DNA of 55,254 nt from Magnetococcales bacterium (GTDB lineage: Bacteria > Pseudomonadota > Magnetococcia > Magnetococcales > UBA8363): positions 1 to 55,254 of the forward strand of contig PEAK01000025.1 in NCBI GenBank assembly GCA_002753515.1, in the 5' to 3' direction. The notes under the pieces are model-generated. The model searched no databases. It was given only the letters and a program-made list of their open reading frames with translations, and had not been told where the DNA came from. Made by a program: the position numbers and the translations under genes. Positions within the stretch are counted from its first letter, which is position 1. Each line of letters starts with the position of its first letter. Below are positions 16,923 to 26,409 of the stretch, piece after piece.

Positions 16923-17960
16923 ATGTATCTGGAACATTTTTCCATCAAGCGTTTTCCGTTTCCCAGCGCCCCCGATTTTTCACTTTTCTACTCCGGCGGC
17001 AACCGGAGTACCATTGTCGATGCCATGGCCTTCGCCATCGAAAGCGGTGAAGCCATCCTCAAGGTGGTCGGTGATGTGGGCAGCGGCAAGACGACATTGT
17101 GCAACGCCCTCGCCAAAAAATTGTCACCCCATTACGAATGCGTACTGCTGCAAAATCCCAATTATTCCCCAGAAGATATTCTCCTGGCCATTGCCGCGGA
17201 ACTGGGGATGGATACCCGGGAGCATGTCAGTCGCGTGGCGATGACGGCATTTTTGAGCGCCTATCTGGAGCGATGCCATGCCAAAGGCCGTGGGGTGGTC
17301 CTGCTCATCGACGAGGCGCAAGGGATGCCCCGGGAAACCTTGGAAGAGGTACGCCTGCTCAGCAACCTTGAGGTCGGCGATTCGGTTTTTTACCAAATCG
17401 TCCTCTTTGGCCAACCCGAGCTGGATCAACACATCAATCAACACGCCATGCGGCAACTTCGGGAGCGAATCAACCACGGATTCACCCTGGAACCACTCAC
17501 CCGGAAAGAAACCGCACGCTACCTGGAACGGCGACTCAATCACGCCGGGCATCGTGGTCCACCGCTATTTTCCCCCACAGCCATTCGTCTCATCCACCTG
17601 GCATCGCGGGGAGGTTTTCGCCGCATCAACATGTTGGCCCACAAAGCCTTGATGGCCGCCTTTGCCGATCGGCAGAGCCGCGTGCGCCCCCGGGATGTGC
17701 TGCGCGCCATTCGCGATTGCCATTTCCCCATCGCCCTGTTCCGCCACGCACAAGAGATGCGCCCCATCCTCGTAAAAGCTGCGATTCTCCTCCTGGTAAC
17801 GCTCGGCCTGGCCCTGATGGTCCGCCACGTTCTGACCCCCAGCCCCGGACCCATGATCGCCCAATCCCTGGTCCAGTCCCAAGACAGGGTCTCCCCAGAG
17901 ATTCGCTATACCCATCCCCTAGAAGTCGTTCAGCCAAACCCGCAAAGGAAGCCCCAATGA
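16923..17960 (+). CDS. mshM: ExeA/MshM-type AAA ATPase
   Basis: 345 residues from ATG 16923, which gives the canonical start MYLEHFSIKRFPF seen in ExeA/MshM proteins; a longer frame opens at 16890 but adds no conserved residues. Walker A GDVGSGKTT (about 51-59), Walker B VVLLIDEAQ, sensor region LFGQPELD, then the conserved RI-x-H-x-F-x-L-x-PL segment. A membrane helix lies near residue 290-308. Members of the family energise assembly or peptidoglycan passage of secretin complexes in type II secretion and MSHA pili. First gene of a four-gene operon joined by ATGA overlaps. Confidence 0.88.
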   Translation: MYLEHFSIKRFPFPSAPDFSLFYSGGNRSTIVDAMAFAIESGEAILKVVGDVGSGKTTLCNALAKKLSPHYECVLLQNPNYSPEDILLAIAAELGMDTREHVSRVAMTAFLSAYLERCHAKGRGVVLLIDEAQGMPRETLEEVRLLSNLEVGDSVFYQIVLFGQPELDQHINQHAMRQLRERINHGFTLEPLTRKETARYLERRLNHAGHRGPPLFSPTAIRLIHLASRGGFRRINMLAHKALMAAFADRQSRVRPRDVLRAIRDCHFPIALFRHAQEMRPILVKAAILLLVTLGLALMVRHVLTPSPGPMIAQSLVQSQDRVSPEIRYTHPLEVVQPNPQRKPQ

Positions 17961-19765
17961 CGATCCCGGAACCGGTAACCCGAAGGGGGTGGTTGCTGGC
18001 ACTGACGATTGTTGTCACACTTGGCGGGTGTGCCGGCGAAAGCAAAAATCCGTTTCCCCCCAAAGAGGGGCACATCGAAGCCAAAGCCGCCACAACCGGA
18101 ACCATACCCGAACCGGTGGCCGTCTCGCCGTTTTTCAACGAGGCGCGTCCCGAAGACAACGCCGTGGATCGGACAGCACTCTATTCCATCGCCGTCGAGG
18201 AGATGAAGGTCAAAAACCTGCTGGCCACCTTGGCCCGCGATGCCCATATCAACCTGGATGTCCACCCCGATGTCCAAGGGACCGTCAACCTGAACGTCAT
18301 CGATCAAACCTTGCCGCAAATTTTGGAACGGATCAGCAAACAGGTGAACGTCCGCTTCCGCCAGGATGGCAAAACCTTGTTCGCCACCCCCGACTGGCCC
18401 TACCTGCAAACCTATCGCATCAATTATCTCAACCTGGATCGGAGTTCCGTCAGCGACCTGCGGCTCTCCAGCCAGATTTCCGTTTCCGAAACCCATACCA
18501 ACGCCTCCAGCACCAAGGGGACCGAGGTTGTAGAAGGATCGCGTGGCGACTCGACGTTGCACGCCTCGAACAATTCCAGCAACAATTTTTGGAAAATTTT
18601 GGAACAAAACATACTGGCCATCCTCGAACAATCGGAAGACACTTCCGACAAAACACCCCTGCCCCCGGGAAGTGCGCAGGCCAAGGATTCCATTCCGGGT
18701 GTTGTGCCCAGGGCACTGGACGATTCGGCCCTGGGCCTCCTGCCCGGCAGCATTCCCAAGGCCATAACGCCCCCCGAGCAGACGGCAAAAACCAAAAAGG
18801 TGATTGTCAACCCCCAAAGCGGCTTGTTGTCGGTACGGGCCACCTCCAAACAACACAAGGAGGTCCAGGAATACCTGGACCAGGTCATGAACGGTGCCCA
18901 GCGCCAGGTGCGCATCGAGGCCACCATCGTCGAAATACGCTTGAACGACGAATTCCAGGCCGGTGTTGACTGGAACGCCTTTCGCGATGTCCAGAGCAAC
19001 CGCCAGGTGTCCCGCACCGTGATTCACAACACCGATGCCACAGGCGGGTCCACCGTTTTTCAGGATGAGGCGTCGATGTTCAATTTAAGTTTGAGCAACG
19101 CCGCCGCCGGAATCAATACGCTGACCGGGACCATTCATAACGTGACGGCAGCAGTGCGTCTGTTGCACCAATTTGGCGATGTCAAAGTTCTCTCCACCCC
19201 CAAACTGGTTGCCATGAACAATCAGGTGGCCGTCCTCAAGGTGGTGGACAACGAGGTTTATTTCACCGTGGAGAAAAATGAGAAATCGGTCAACGGTGAA
19301 CAAATGACAACCTACACCTCCAAGGTTCACACCGTGCCCATCGGTCTGGTCATGCATGTCATACCGCAAATCAGCCCCGAAGACGACGTTTCCCTCATCG
19401 TCCGTCCCACCATTACCCGTATCGTCGATTATGCACAGGATCCCAATCCCGATCTGTCCAAAACCGATGTGGTCAGTCGCGTTCCGAAAATCCAGGTGCG
19501 CGAATTGGAATCGATGTTGACACTCCACAGCGGCCAGGTTGCGGTGATCGGTGGCTTGATGACCAACGTCGCCAATCAGAATGATAAAGACATGCCGGGA
19601 TTCAAGGAACTCCCCGTGTTGGGAGGGCTGTTTGAAAATCGTACAAAAACTTTCAGCAAAACCGAATTGGTATTATTTTTACGTCCCTCGGTGCTGCACG
19701 CCGAGGGGGATCTGGTGCGGGGTCGGGAAGCTGAAATGCTGAAAGATACCGGTCAAAAACCATGA
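17957..19765 (+). CDS. mshL: MshL-like outer-membrane secretin (lipoprotein)
   Basis: 602 residues from ATG 17957, which overlaps the upstream stop (ATGA) and follows AAGGAAG. Lipoprotein signal VVTLGGC. An STN domain (about 60-130: MKVKNLLATLARDAHINLDV), an N0/N1-type region, a disordered linker at about 180-280, then the secretin domain (about 290-590): VRIEATIVEIRLNDEFQAGV, KVLSTPKLVAMNNQ, GLVMHVIPQIS and the C-terminal VRELESMLTLHSGQVAVIGG with LPVLGGLF. Secretins form the outer-membrane gated channel of MSHA/type IV pili or type II secretion. The MSHA assignment follows the neighbouring ATPase and TPR genes. No pilin, prepilin peptidase or assembly ATPase gene is in this locus. Confidence 0.9.
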   Translation: MTIPEPVTRRGWLLALTIVVTLGGCAGESKNPFPPKEGHIEAKAATTGTIPEPVAVSPFFNEARPEDNAVDRTALYSIAVEEMKVKNLLATLARDAHINLDVHPDVQGTVNLNVIDQTLPQILERISKQVNVRFRQDGKTLFATPDWPYLQTYRINYLNLDRSSVSDLRLSSQISVSETHTNASSTKGTEVVEGSRGDSTLHASNNSSNNFWKILEQNILAILEQSEDTSDKTPLPPGSAQAKDSIPGVVPRALDDSALGLLPGSIPKAITPPEQTAKTKKVIVNPQSGLLSVRATSKQHKEVQEYLDQVMNGAQRQVRIEATIVEIRLNDEFQAGVDWNAFRDVQSNRQVSRTVIHNTDATGGSTVFQDEASMFNLSLSNAAAGINTLTGTIHNVTAAVRLLHQFGDVKVLSTPKLVAMNNQVAVLKVVDNEVYFTVEKNEKSVNGEQMTTYTSKVHTVPIGLVMHVIPQISPEDDVSLIVRPTITRIVDYAQDPNPDLSKTDVVSRVPKIQVRELESMLTLHSGQVAVIGGLMTNVANQNDKDMPGFKELPVLGGLFENRTKTFSKTELVLFLRPSVLHAEGDLVRGREAEMLKDTGQKP

Positions 19766-21345
19766 ACCTGCTCCTGGACACCTTCATGAAGGCGGAAAAG
19801 CGGCGCCACGAACGCCTGCGCCGCCGTCAGGAGGAGTCGCATCAGGATCCCGCACCCATTCTGCACAATTCCATATTTGACGGGCATGAACACCCATCCC
19901 TGACGGAATCACCCGAGGAATCAACACCCGGATCCCTCCCCCTCGAATCGGTGTCAGAGACCGCTATCAACCACCCCGGCCATCGGAGAAGCCGCAAACG
20001 TCGCCGGCAAACGCCACCAGCACCTTTTGATCGCTCCGCCAAATCCGTTTCCAGCCAGGCAGATCGCGATTCCAGTTGGAAAACACTTCGCGATCCAGCT
20101 TGGCTCATCATTCTGGACCGTGTTGCAAACAAAATTTTTTCCCGGTACGGCGTGTTGGCCGTGGCGGCGCTCGCCGCATTGATCTGGTGGCCGAACCACG
20201 CTTCCAACAAAAAATTGGCGGATTCCGTACCGAAGAAAGAGACGCTTGATCATTTTTTGCAGCGCCAGGTGGTACCGGTGACCCCGGCGAAAAAGGAGAT
20301 TGTTGTACCCGAGCCAACGGTTGCCAACCCCCCCGTGATACGGGAAGAGGCGACAAAGGCGACCCCGCCACCGGATAAGTCCAACACCGTTCCCGAGACC
20401 GATACCCGGCTGGTCCCACCGGAAGCGGAAACCAGGACCACCGAGAAATCGACTCCCCGAATGTTGGAACCAGAGATCATTGACGTTAACCGCAATGCCG
20501 TTTCCAAGGAATCCCCACGTGGGGTAACGAATGAGAAAAAGGAAGCACTCGCAACAGTTCGATGGGAGGGGAAGCTGCCACCGCATCGCCCCGCAGCACC
20601 CTCGATAACACCCTCTGCCTCTGCGACGACCCCGATAGAGGGCGGTTCCGTGGCACCTGATCGCAACAAAAGACCAGCCGTGGCTTTGATGGATCAGGAA
20701 CAACCATTCCGTCTGTCCCACCTGCCCGCCCGGAAAAAATCGGAATCGAGCCTGCAAAAAGCCCGTCTGGCAGTCAAATCGGGCCAACTGGATCAGGCCC
20801 AAAAAGGGTACGAACAAGTTCTGACCCTGGAACCCGACAACAAGGAAGCGTTGATGGGACTCGCTTCACTGGCGATTCAAAACAACCGTTACGAAAATGC
20901 GAAAGGTTACTACGATCGTATCCTGGAAAAAGTACCCAACGACACCGATGCCTTGGTGGGACGGATTGGTGTAACCAAATCGGCATCACCGCTGCAACGC
21001 ATCTCCCAGATCAAGCAACTCCTGGTACGCACCCCCGATAACGCCCAACTTTATTTCATCCTGGGCTCCACTTACGCCTCACAGCAGCAGTGGAATCTGG
21101 CGCAACCGGCGTTGCAAAGCGCCTATCGGCTCAATCCCGGCAATCCCGACATTCCGTTTAACCTGGGCGTGGCCCTGGATCATTTGGGAAGGATCGATGA
21201 AGCCTTGAATTATTATCGTCTGGCCCTACAGGCCGCGGGCAGCCGCACAGTGGGATTTGATCGTGCGGCGTTGCAGCGCCGTATTCACGAACTTGGCACC
21301 CGGTTTGAGAGTGCCATTACCCATAACAACAGGTCAGTCCCATGA
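19762..21345 (+). CDS. mshN: MshN-like membrane-anchored TPR protein
   Basis: 527 residues, ATGA overlap with the secretin gene. Basic N-terminus with an Arg-rich cytoplasmic segment (RRHERLRRRQEE), one membrane helix at about 128-145 (VLAVAALAALIWW), a long Pro/Thr/Glu disordered periplasmic linker (about 150-325), and C-terminal TPR repeats at about 328-505 (SGQLDQAQKGYEQVLTLEPD, then three or four more). This matches the layout of MshN in MSHA loci, which is thought to connect secretin and inner-membrane parts. N-terminal sequence is not conserved enough to be certain. Confidence 0.75.
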   Translation: MNLLLDTFMKAEKRRHERLRRRQEESHQDPAPILHNSIFDGHEHPSLTESPEESTPGSLPLESVSETAINHPGHRRSRKRRRQTPPAPFDRSAKSVSSQADRDSSWKTLRDPAWLIILDRVANKIFSRYGVLAVAALAALIWWPNHASNKKLADSVPKKETLDHFLQRQVVPVTPAKKEIVVPEPTVANPPVIREEATKATPPPDKSNTVPETDTRLVPPEAETRTTEKSTPRMLEPEIIDVNRNAVSKESPRGVTNEKKEALATVRWEGKLPPHRPAAPSITPSASATTPIEGGSVAPDRNKRPAVALMDQEQPFRLSHLPARKKSESSLQKARLAVKSGQLDQAQKGYEQVLTLEPDNKEALMGLASLAIQNNRYENAKGYYDRILEKVPNDTDALVGRIGVTKSASPLQRISQIKQLLVRTPDNAQLYFILGSTYASQQQWNLAQPALQSAYRLNPGNPDIPFNLGVALDHLGRIDEALNYYRLALQAAGSRTVGFDRAALQRRIHELGTRFESAITHNNRSVP

Positions 21346-21854
21346 ATGACGCATTTGACTCCGCCAAAGCATCGATTGTGCCCGCCACACCCGCCCGGCA
21401 GGCCATGATCGCCATCCGACACCATCTCGGGACCGGATTTGTATTGATCATGCTGTTGGGCCTGGGGAATCTGGCCCTGATTCCCTGGCAGGATCCGCGC
21501 TTGACCATTCGCACCCAGCCTGAAGATGCCCATGTCACCCTGCACAACATCGACCAAGCCTATACGCCGGGCATGCGTCTGCCCCCCGGACGCTACCATG
21601 TCGCCATTTTCCGTCCCGGCTACGTCACCAAGACCGGGTACATCGACCTGACCCACGCGGATTGGTCACAGTGGGTGGTCCTGGAGCCGGAACGCCTTAG
21701 CCAACCCTTGCTATCTCTGCAAGGGGAAAAGGAGGCATTCCCCTCAGACTTCAAAACCTCCCCGGTCGCGCAAGAGAATACGGGGGAGCATCCGTTCCAT
21801 ACCGTCACAGCCAAGTTACACTGCAAAAAGATCAACTTTTGCGCCCGGGAATAG
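21342..21854 (+). CDS. Small membrane protein with PEGA-like domain
   Basis: 170 residues, ATGA overlap with the TPR gene, last gene of the MSHA-like operon. One membrane helix at about 27-47 (GFVLIMLLGLGNLALIPW), then a PEGA-type beta domain (about 50-105) with RLTIRTQPEDAHVTLHNID, MRLPPGRYHVAIFRPGY and a following beta strand. PEGA domains are small surface or periplasmic beta folds often joined to secretion and S-layer systems. The tail (about 110-170) is low complexity. It occupies the place where MSHA loci usually continue with the assembly ATPase and pilins, so it may be a lineage-specific component of this secretin complex. Confidence 0.7.
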   Translation: MNDAFDSAKASIVPATPARQAMIAIRHHLGTGFVLIMLLGLGNLALIPWQDPRLTIRTQPEDAHVTLHNIDQAYTPGMRLPPGRYHVAIFRPGYVTKTGYIDLTHADWSQWVVLEPERLSQPLLSLQGEKEAFPSDFKTSPVAQENTGEHPFHTVTAKLHCKKINFCARE

Positions 21855-21871
21855 TGCGGTCCCACGTCCCA

Positions 21872-23503
21872 TCAGGTTTTAAAAAAGGCAACCGCTTGCA
21901 GCAACACATTGGATTGTTCCGACAAATCGTGGGCCGTTGCACTCATCTCTTCGGAAGCACCGGCATTTTGTTGAATCACCTGATCCAATTGTTGCACGGC
22001 GGAATTGATCTGCTCCGCCCCCTGGTTTTGCTCCCTGGAACTGGCTGAGATTTCATTAACCAATTCCGCTGTTTTCTCAATGTCCGGGACCAAGCGGCTC
22101 AACAAATCGCCCGCCGTCTCAGCAACCAGGACACTGGAATTGGACAGGTGGGTGATTTCACCCGCAGCCCCCTGGCTGCGTTCCGCCAGCTTGCGCACCT
22201 CCGCAGCAACGACCGCAAATCCTTTTCCATGCTCACCGGCACGAGCCGCTTCAATGGCGGCGTTCAAAGCCAGCAGGTTGGTTTGTCTGGCGATCTCTTC
22301 GATGATGGTGATTTTGCCGGCAATTTCCTTCATGGCCCGCACTGCCTCGGTGACCGCAACACCACTTTCCTTGGCATCCTTGGCGGCTTTGCCGGCGATA
22401 CTCTCAGTCTGGGAAGCATTCTCGGTGTTTTGGGAAATATTGGCGCGCATTTGCTCCATGGCAGAGCTGGTTTGTTCAATGTTAGCAGCTTGCCGCGTCG
22501 CCCCATCGGCGATTTGCGACGAACTGGCAGAGAGTTCCTCACTGCCGCTGGCTACATTTTGCGACGAAACCACCACTTTTTGGATGACCTCCGCAAGGGT
22601 ACGTGCGGCATCGTTCAATGCCAAACCCGCCTGACCGACCTCGTCCTTGGAAAGCACCTGGACCTTTACCGAAAGATCCCCCTTGGACAAACGCACCAAC
22701 CCCTTGGAAATATCTTCCACCGGCTTTTGCACAAACCGGGTGATCATGGTGGTGAAAATGCCACCCCCCAGGAGAAGGGCAACCGATACCAGTCCCACCA
22801 CCTTGATAGTTGCCTCGTGTTTGGCTTTGTTGAGTTCGGCCAGTGGCGCACTGAGGGTCAGCACGCCGACCTGCTCGTCCACTTGCCAATTTTCCATTTC
22901 AAAACCGAAGACATCCTTATTGTCGCCAATGGGGTTGGTCTTACTGTCGCCATGACAGACGAGACACCCTTTCTCCACCTTGATTTCCTTGGCGAAGAGA
23001 AACACGCCAGCCTCTTTATCCTCCATGGCCAGTTCTGATTTTCCAGTTTGTTTCATCTGGTCCATGGTACGGATTTCGGCGGGGGTCGCCTGGGCATTAG
23101 GATCGCGGGGACGGGTGCGTTTGGCAGCACGGACGGTGAATCCGGCGCTTTTGGCGGCGCTTTCGCTCGAACGCAACATGGCAATGACCGGGATCATCGC
23201 ATGCAGATTGGTTTTTCGGGCACACTCAAGGCGTGCCTGGGATGATGTTTCCTGGCGGCACTTTTGGGCATCGGTCCACAAGTCATCCTTGAACAATTTT
23301 TTGTTCCAGGCTTCCCCCATGTTTCGGCGGATGCTGTCACCCTGGCTCAGGATGGTTTGGGAGATGACCGTTTTTTCATGGCTGTAATCTTCGACAACCC
23401 GATCCAGCAAGATGCCTCCAATGATGCTCATGGCCAGGAGGAACACGATCGTGAAGACACCAATAATTTTTTTTGAAAAGCCCAAATTAAGAAACCAGTT
23501 CAT
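21872..23503 (-). CDS. Methyl-accepting chemotaxis protein with heme-type (CXXCH) periplasmic sensor
   Basis: 543 residues. Membrane helix 1 at about 12-34; periplasmic sensor at about 35-232; helix 2 at about 233-257; HAMP at about 258-310; signalling domain with the conserved hairpin tip ([21 protein letters not shown]) and a C-terminal helix. The sensor belongs to the DUF3365/Tll0287-like type and carries CLVCHGD (180-184), a c-type heme attachment site with Cys also at 82 and 94. Members are believed to sense redox state, oxygen or NO through the bound heme; ligand here is inferred. Single gene, converging on the MSHA-like operon with 17 bp between. Output is to CheA/CheW, not encoded in this window. 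Confidence 0.92.
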   Translation of the reverse strand: MNWFLNLGFSKKIIGVFTIVFLLAMSIIGGILLDRVVEDYSHEKTVISQTILSQGDSIRRNMGEAWNKKLFKDDLWTDAQKCRQETSSQARLECARKTNLHAMIPVIAMLRSSESAAKSAGFTVRAAKRTRPRDPNAQATPAEIRTMDQMKQTGKSELAMEDKEAGVFLFAKEIKVEKGCLVCHGDSKTNPIGDNKDVFGFEMENWQVDEQVGVLTLSAPLAELNKAKHEATIKVVGLVSVALLLGGGIFTTMITRFVQKPVEDISKGLVRLSKGDLSVKVQVLSKDEVGQAGLALNDAARTLAEVIQKVVVSSQNVASGSEELSASSSQIADGATRQAANIEQTSSAMEQMRANISQNTENASQTESIAGKAAKDAKESGVAVTEAVRAMKEIAGKITIIEEIARQTNLLALNAAIEAARAGEHGKGFAVVAAEVRKLAERSQGAAGEITHLSNSSVLVAETAGDLLSRLVPDIEKTAELVNEISASSREQNQGAEQINSAVQQLDQVIQQNAGASEEMSATAHDLSEQSNVLLQAVAFFKT

Positions 23504-23651
23504 CGGACATCTCCCCGAGCGGCCAAGCAGACCACCTGATCAAGACATTTGGAAGTTAACCACCCTTGCCCTTGCGGTCGAAACGGCGCTGAAGATGCGT
23601 GACAAGCGACGTCCCCTACCTGTTCCCCCCCCCCTGTTCATCAGACCGAAG

Positions 23652-23820
23652 GGCCTTGATCATCGTTTCGTCCGTGCCGACTCATTCTGGATTCCCACTT
23701 TCGCGGGAATGACGAAAAAATCTCCTGAGATTGCAGTCGTTTGTCATTCCCGCGAAAGCGGGAATCCAGACGGAGCCGAAGCATCTTCCATGCGCTTTGG
23801 CCGAAACGATGATCAAGGCC
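23652..23820. repeat. Nested palindrome (two-tier inverted repeat), possible MITE
   Basis: The outer arms, GGCCTTGATCATCGTTTCG (23652-23670) and its complement (23802-23820), are a perfect 19-bp inverted repeat. Inside is a second inverted repeat of about 28 bp, TCTGGATTCCCACTTTCGCG at 23686 versus its complement ending at 23770 (one mismatch). The inner arms share GTCATTCCCGCGAAAGCGGG with the palindromic family elsewhere, but the AAACCGCA/TGCGGTTT ends are missing, so this is a different element or a chimera. Confidence 0.8.
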
Positions 23821-24645
23821 GACCGAGGGTACACCACGCTTCTGAAAAAGGAAATGGTTTCACTAAGAAATCCCTATTTTCCCCACCGCATGCGTGAATA
23901 ATTAATGAAAATCAATTTCATCTATTATAGTTTGTCAGCAAGGAAAAAACGCAAAAATGTAAAAAATTGGATTAATTGCGCCCCAGATTCAACCGACAAA
24001 TGACCCTGTTGGAAGGAACTGTTCTGGATACCATGGGAATGAACGATTGGTTCACTTTCTTTAATACATTCCCTCCTTTATTGAAATCCAGACAGAGATA
24101 TTTATTGCTTAGACAGTGTAAAAACAGTGTCAGATCATTTCTCCCTTGACACGCTGCCGGGAAACTGTTTGAGTGGATAATCTGGTTGTGGTAGCCTTAA
24201 TGTTATTGAAAATTAGCAGAAAATTTTATCCTGATGGTGCATTTTTTATTTACAAAGGTACCCTTTTTTGAGTATTAATTCCGGGTATTGGTAAAAGGTT
24301 CTTCCAAACTTCTTTTAATTTTTTTTATTGCATTACAGAGTCCTGTTACAAAGATAATAGAGAATAAATTGCATAAAGGCTCAAGTTTACCGGGAAAAAG
24401 TTCGAGAATTACTCTCAAGATTATAAAGGGCAGGTCCTTCAAAGCAGATTACGGTAATATGGCGGGTTTCGCCAAGAGCAGCCCTTATCCAAGCCCTAAG
24501 TATTCTTTAAGCATCGGATGAGGCAAATAAAGGTCACGCACTCCAAGCAGCGAAAGTTAAGGTTGTAAGAAGGTAAATCGGCAGAGATCCCCAGGTGGAT
24601 CGCAAACGCACACATGCAGTAGATCATTCTAAACGGGAGAGAAGT
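23821..24645. other. Long AT-rich intergenic region
   Basis: No gene is supported. There are short open frames (for example 24288-24521 on the plus strand) without recognisable domains or ribosome sites. The last 60 bases before 24646 include GGGAGAGAAGT, the ribosome site of the next gene. The region must hold the promoters of the SPOR lipoprotein gene. No riboswitch or tRNA could be recognised. Confidence 0.4.
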
Positions 24646-26214
24646 ATGAAACGACCAGTGAAATCTGTACTCAAGAAAATGGCTGCTTTGCCATTGCTTT
24701 TTCTTGCAGCCTGCGCACCACCGCCTTACGATGGGGTCTACGGCACCGCCGACCCCGTAGTCGACACCATTGTCGCTACCAAAATGGATACGGCCCTCCT
24801 GATTAAACAGGATGTCGGTTCCTACTGCCGGGCGGGGGAAATTTGGGGTGGCCGTCTGCGTGACATGCAGGGCGCACTCTATGGAGCCAAACAAACTGAC
24901 CCTGAATTCGTATCGTTCCTCAGGACCGGCGAAGCGCCGAGCATGAACCTGCGCTCCCCCGTTGGACGCTTCTACTTCGGTGTCACCACCGAACTGAAGA
25001 ACAAGTTCAACTCCTGCTTCACCACCTCTTTTGATCGTATGGACGCCGAGAAGGTTCTCGGAATGCACATTGCTAAGGCGGCGCACGACATCGGTGCCGA
25101 AGTGGGTGCTGACTTTGCACAATGGCCGCTGGAATTCTTCAAAACCAATATTCCCCGGGCCACCGAGAGCAATGGCAAGTTTGTCAGCTTTGCCAAAGAA
25201 ATGAACGACCATGCCTTGTTGCAGTTGGAATATTTCAACGAGCTGTTGACTGTGGGTTCCCCTGCGGATCGTCAGGCATTCAAAGTCGGTTTTGTTTGCC
25301 ATTACAACAAAACCATGGTCGACGTTTATGCCAAGCTCGCCACGATGGGTGTGAGCAAGAAACCCACCAAGCCCGCGGATGCGCTGACCGACAAGATCAA
25401 CTGCGACACCCCCAGCATGGAAAGTGTCGAGTTGGTGTACACCCACGCAGAGAATTTGGCCAACCTTGAGATCCCTGCCCTGATCTATGCCAACCACCCC
25501 TTGTTCGCCAAGGACGCCAATGAATTGGGCTTCCGTGTGTTCACCGGCGAAGAACTGTACATGCGCTTTTATCGTCGGGCGCTGCACGAAGCGGGTGTCA
25601 CCCTGGGCAAAAAATTGTACCATGGCCTGATGAGCCGCAACGATGGCATGGAATACCTGCGTAATCTGGCCCTGGCCATCGAAGCCCCGGACGATATGAA
25701 GAAGTTTTTCGACCCCGGCTTCCTGCAATCGTTTGACCACCAAGGGAATGTTTACCTGGCCGATATGATGTGCGGTATCGACAAGAGCGCCTGCCCCGTG
25801 GTGTCGATTCAAAAACAAAAGCCGGAAGTAACTATGCATCACAAGGCCAGCAAGCCCGCCAAAGCCAGCAAAGCAGCCCCTGCGGCCAAGCCGGCTGCGG
25901 CCAAACCCGCGAACTCTTCGGCTATCGAAGGCAGTTCTCAGGTTTCCCAAAATGCGGGTGGTCCCTGTTTCGTCCATGTTGGCGTCTACACCAACCAGGA
26001 GAACACCCTGGTGGCCAAGGAACAACTGGAAAAGGCTGACGTGTTGAATGTCCTGATGCGTGAAGTCTCCATGAGCGGTGGCAAGACGGCCACTCAGGTG
26101 CGTGTCGGGCCTTTCGCCAGCCGTGAAGATGCCAATTCGGTTCGGGATCGCTTGAGCAAATCGTTTCCCGAACGCCTTGGCGACACCGCCTGCATGACGG
26201 CGGATGCGAAGTAA
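24646..26214 (+). CDS. Lipoprotein with C-terminal SPOR domain
   Basis: 522 residues from ATG 24646, preceded by GGGAGAG. Signal peptide with lipobox LFLAAC, giving a mature Cys followed by APPPYDG. The body (about 40-375) has no recognised domain and is rich in helices, with scattered Cys (CRAGE, CMTAD). Ala/Lys/Pro linker at about 390-420. SPOR domain at about 440-515 (CFVHVGVYTNQENTLVAKEQL, TQVRVGPFASREDANSVRDRL), the module that binds denuded peptidoglycan glycan strands. Likely an outer-membrane lipoprotein acting at septa or poles. A longer minus-strand frame overlaps but is not coding. Confidence 0.85.
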   Translation: MKRPVKSVLKKMAALPLLFLAACAPPPYDGVYGTADPVVDTIVATKMDTALLIKQDVGSYCRAGEIWGGRLRDMQGALYGAKQTDPEFVSFLRTGEAPSMNLRSPVGRFYFGVTTELKNKFNSCFTTSFDRMDAEKVLGMHIAKAAHDIGAEVGADFAQWPLEFFKTNIPRATESNGKFVSFAKEMNDHALLQLEYFNELLTVGSPADRQAFKVGFVCHYNKTMVDVYAKLATMGVSKKPTKPADALTDKINCDTPSMESVELVYTHAENLANLEIPALIYANHPLFAKDANELGFRVFTGEELYMRFYRRALHEAGVTLGKKLYHGLMSRNDGMEYLRNLALAIEAPDDMKKFFDPGFLQSFDHQGNVYLADMMCGIDKSACPVVSIQKQKPEVTMHHKASKPAKASKAAPAAKPAAAKPANSSAIEGSSQVSQNAGGPCFVHVGVYTNQENTLVAKEQLEKADVLNVLMREVSMSGGKTATQVRVGPFASREDANSVRDRLSKSFPERLGDTACMTADAK

Positions 26215-26243
26215 CTCGGTTACCCCTGTTGGATGATCCATAA

Positions 26244-26282
26244 CCTGCCGGAATGACTGTCAACGTGCAGTCCTCCGGCAGG
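26244..26282 (+). terminator. Strong hairpin after the SPOR gene
   Basis: CCTGCCGGA (26244-26252) pairs with TCCGGCAGG (26274-26282), with an inner stem GACTG/CAGTC. There is no T tract, so it could be a terminator aided by Rho, or an RNA-stabilising hairpin. Confidence 0.5.
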
Positions 26283-26409
26283 TGGCATCCAGGGGGATTC
26301 ATAACGAGATAAAGACAAAACCTTGTACTGGTATAACCCGGTCTAATAAGATTCCCAGACGAACCATTGAGGGTCGGATCTGGAATCTCGGAGAGAAGGG
26401 AGAGGTAAA

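Noticed and set aside
17930-19027. 365-codon minus-strand frame opposite the secretin gene
   Set aside because: Secretin on the plus strand has a full domain set; the antisense frame is Gly/Asp-rich without motif.
24288-24521. 77-codon frame in the long AT-rich intergenic region
   Set aside because: No ribosome site, no family resemblance and low-complexity composition.
24520-24600. Possible c-di-GMP riboswitch-like string GGTCACGCAC before the SPOR gene
   Set aside because: Other conserved blocks of the GEMM-I fold (the GCAAAGCC and the GGTAGC parts) are not present.
24496-26241. A 581-codon minus-strand frame opposite the SPOR lipoprotein
   Set aside because: The plus strand has a ribosome site, lipobox and SPOR domain; the minus frame is His/Gly-rich, without domains, typical of antisense shadow in GC-rich DNA.
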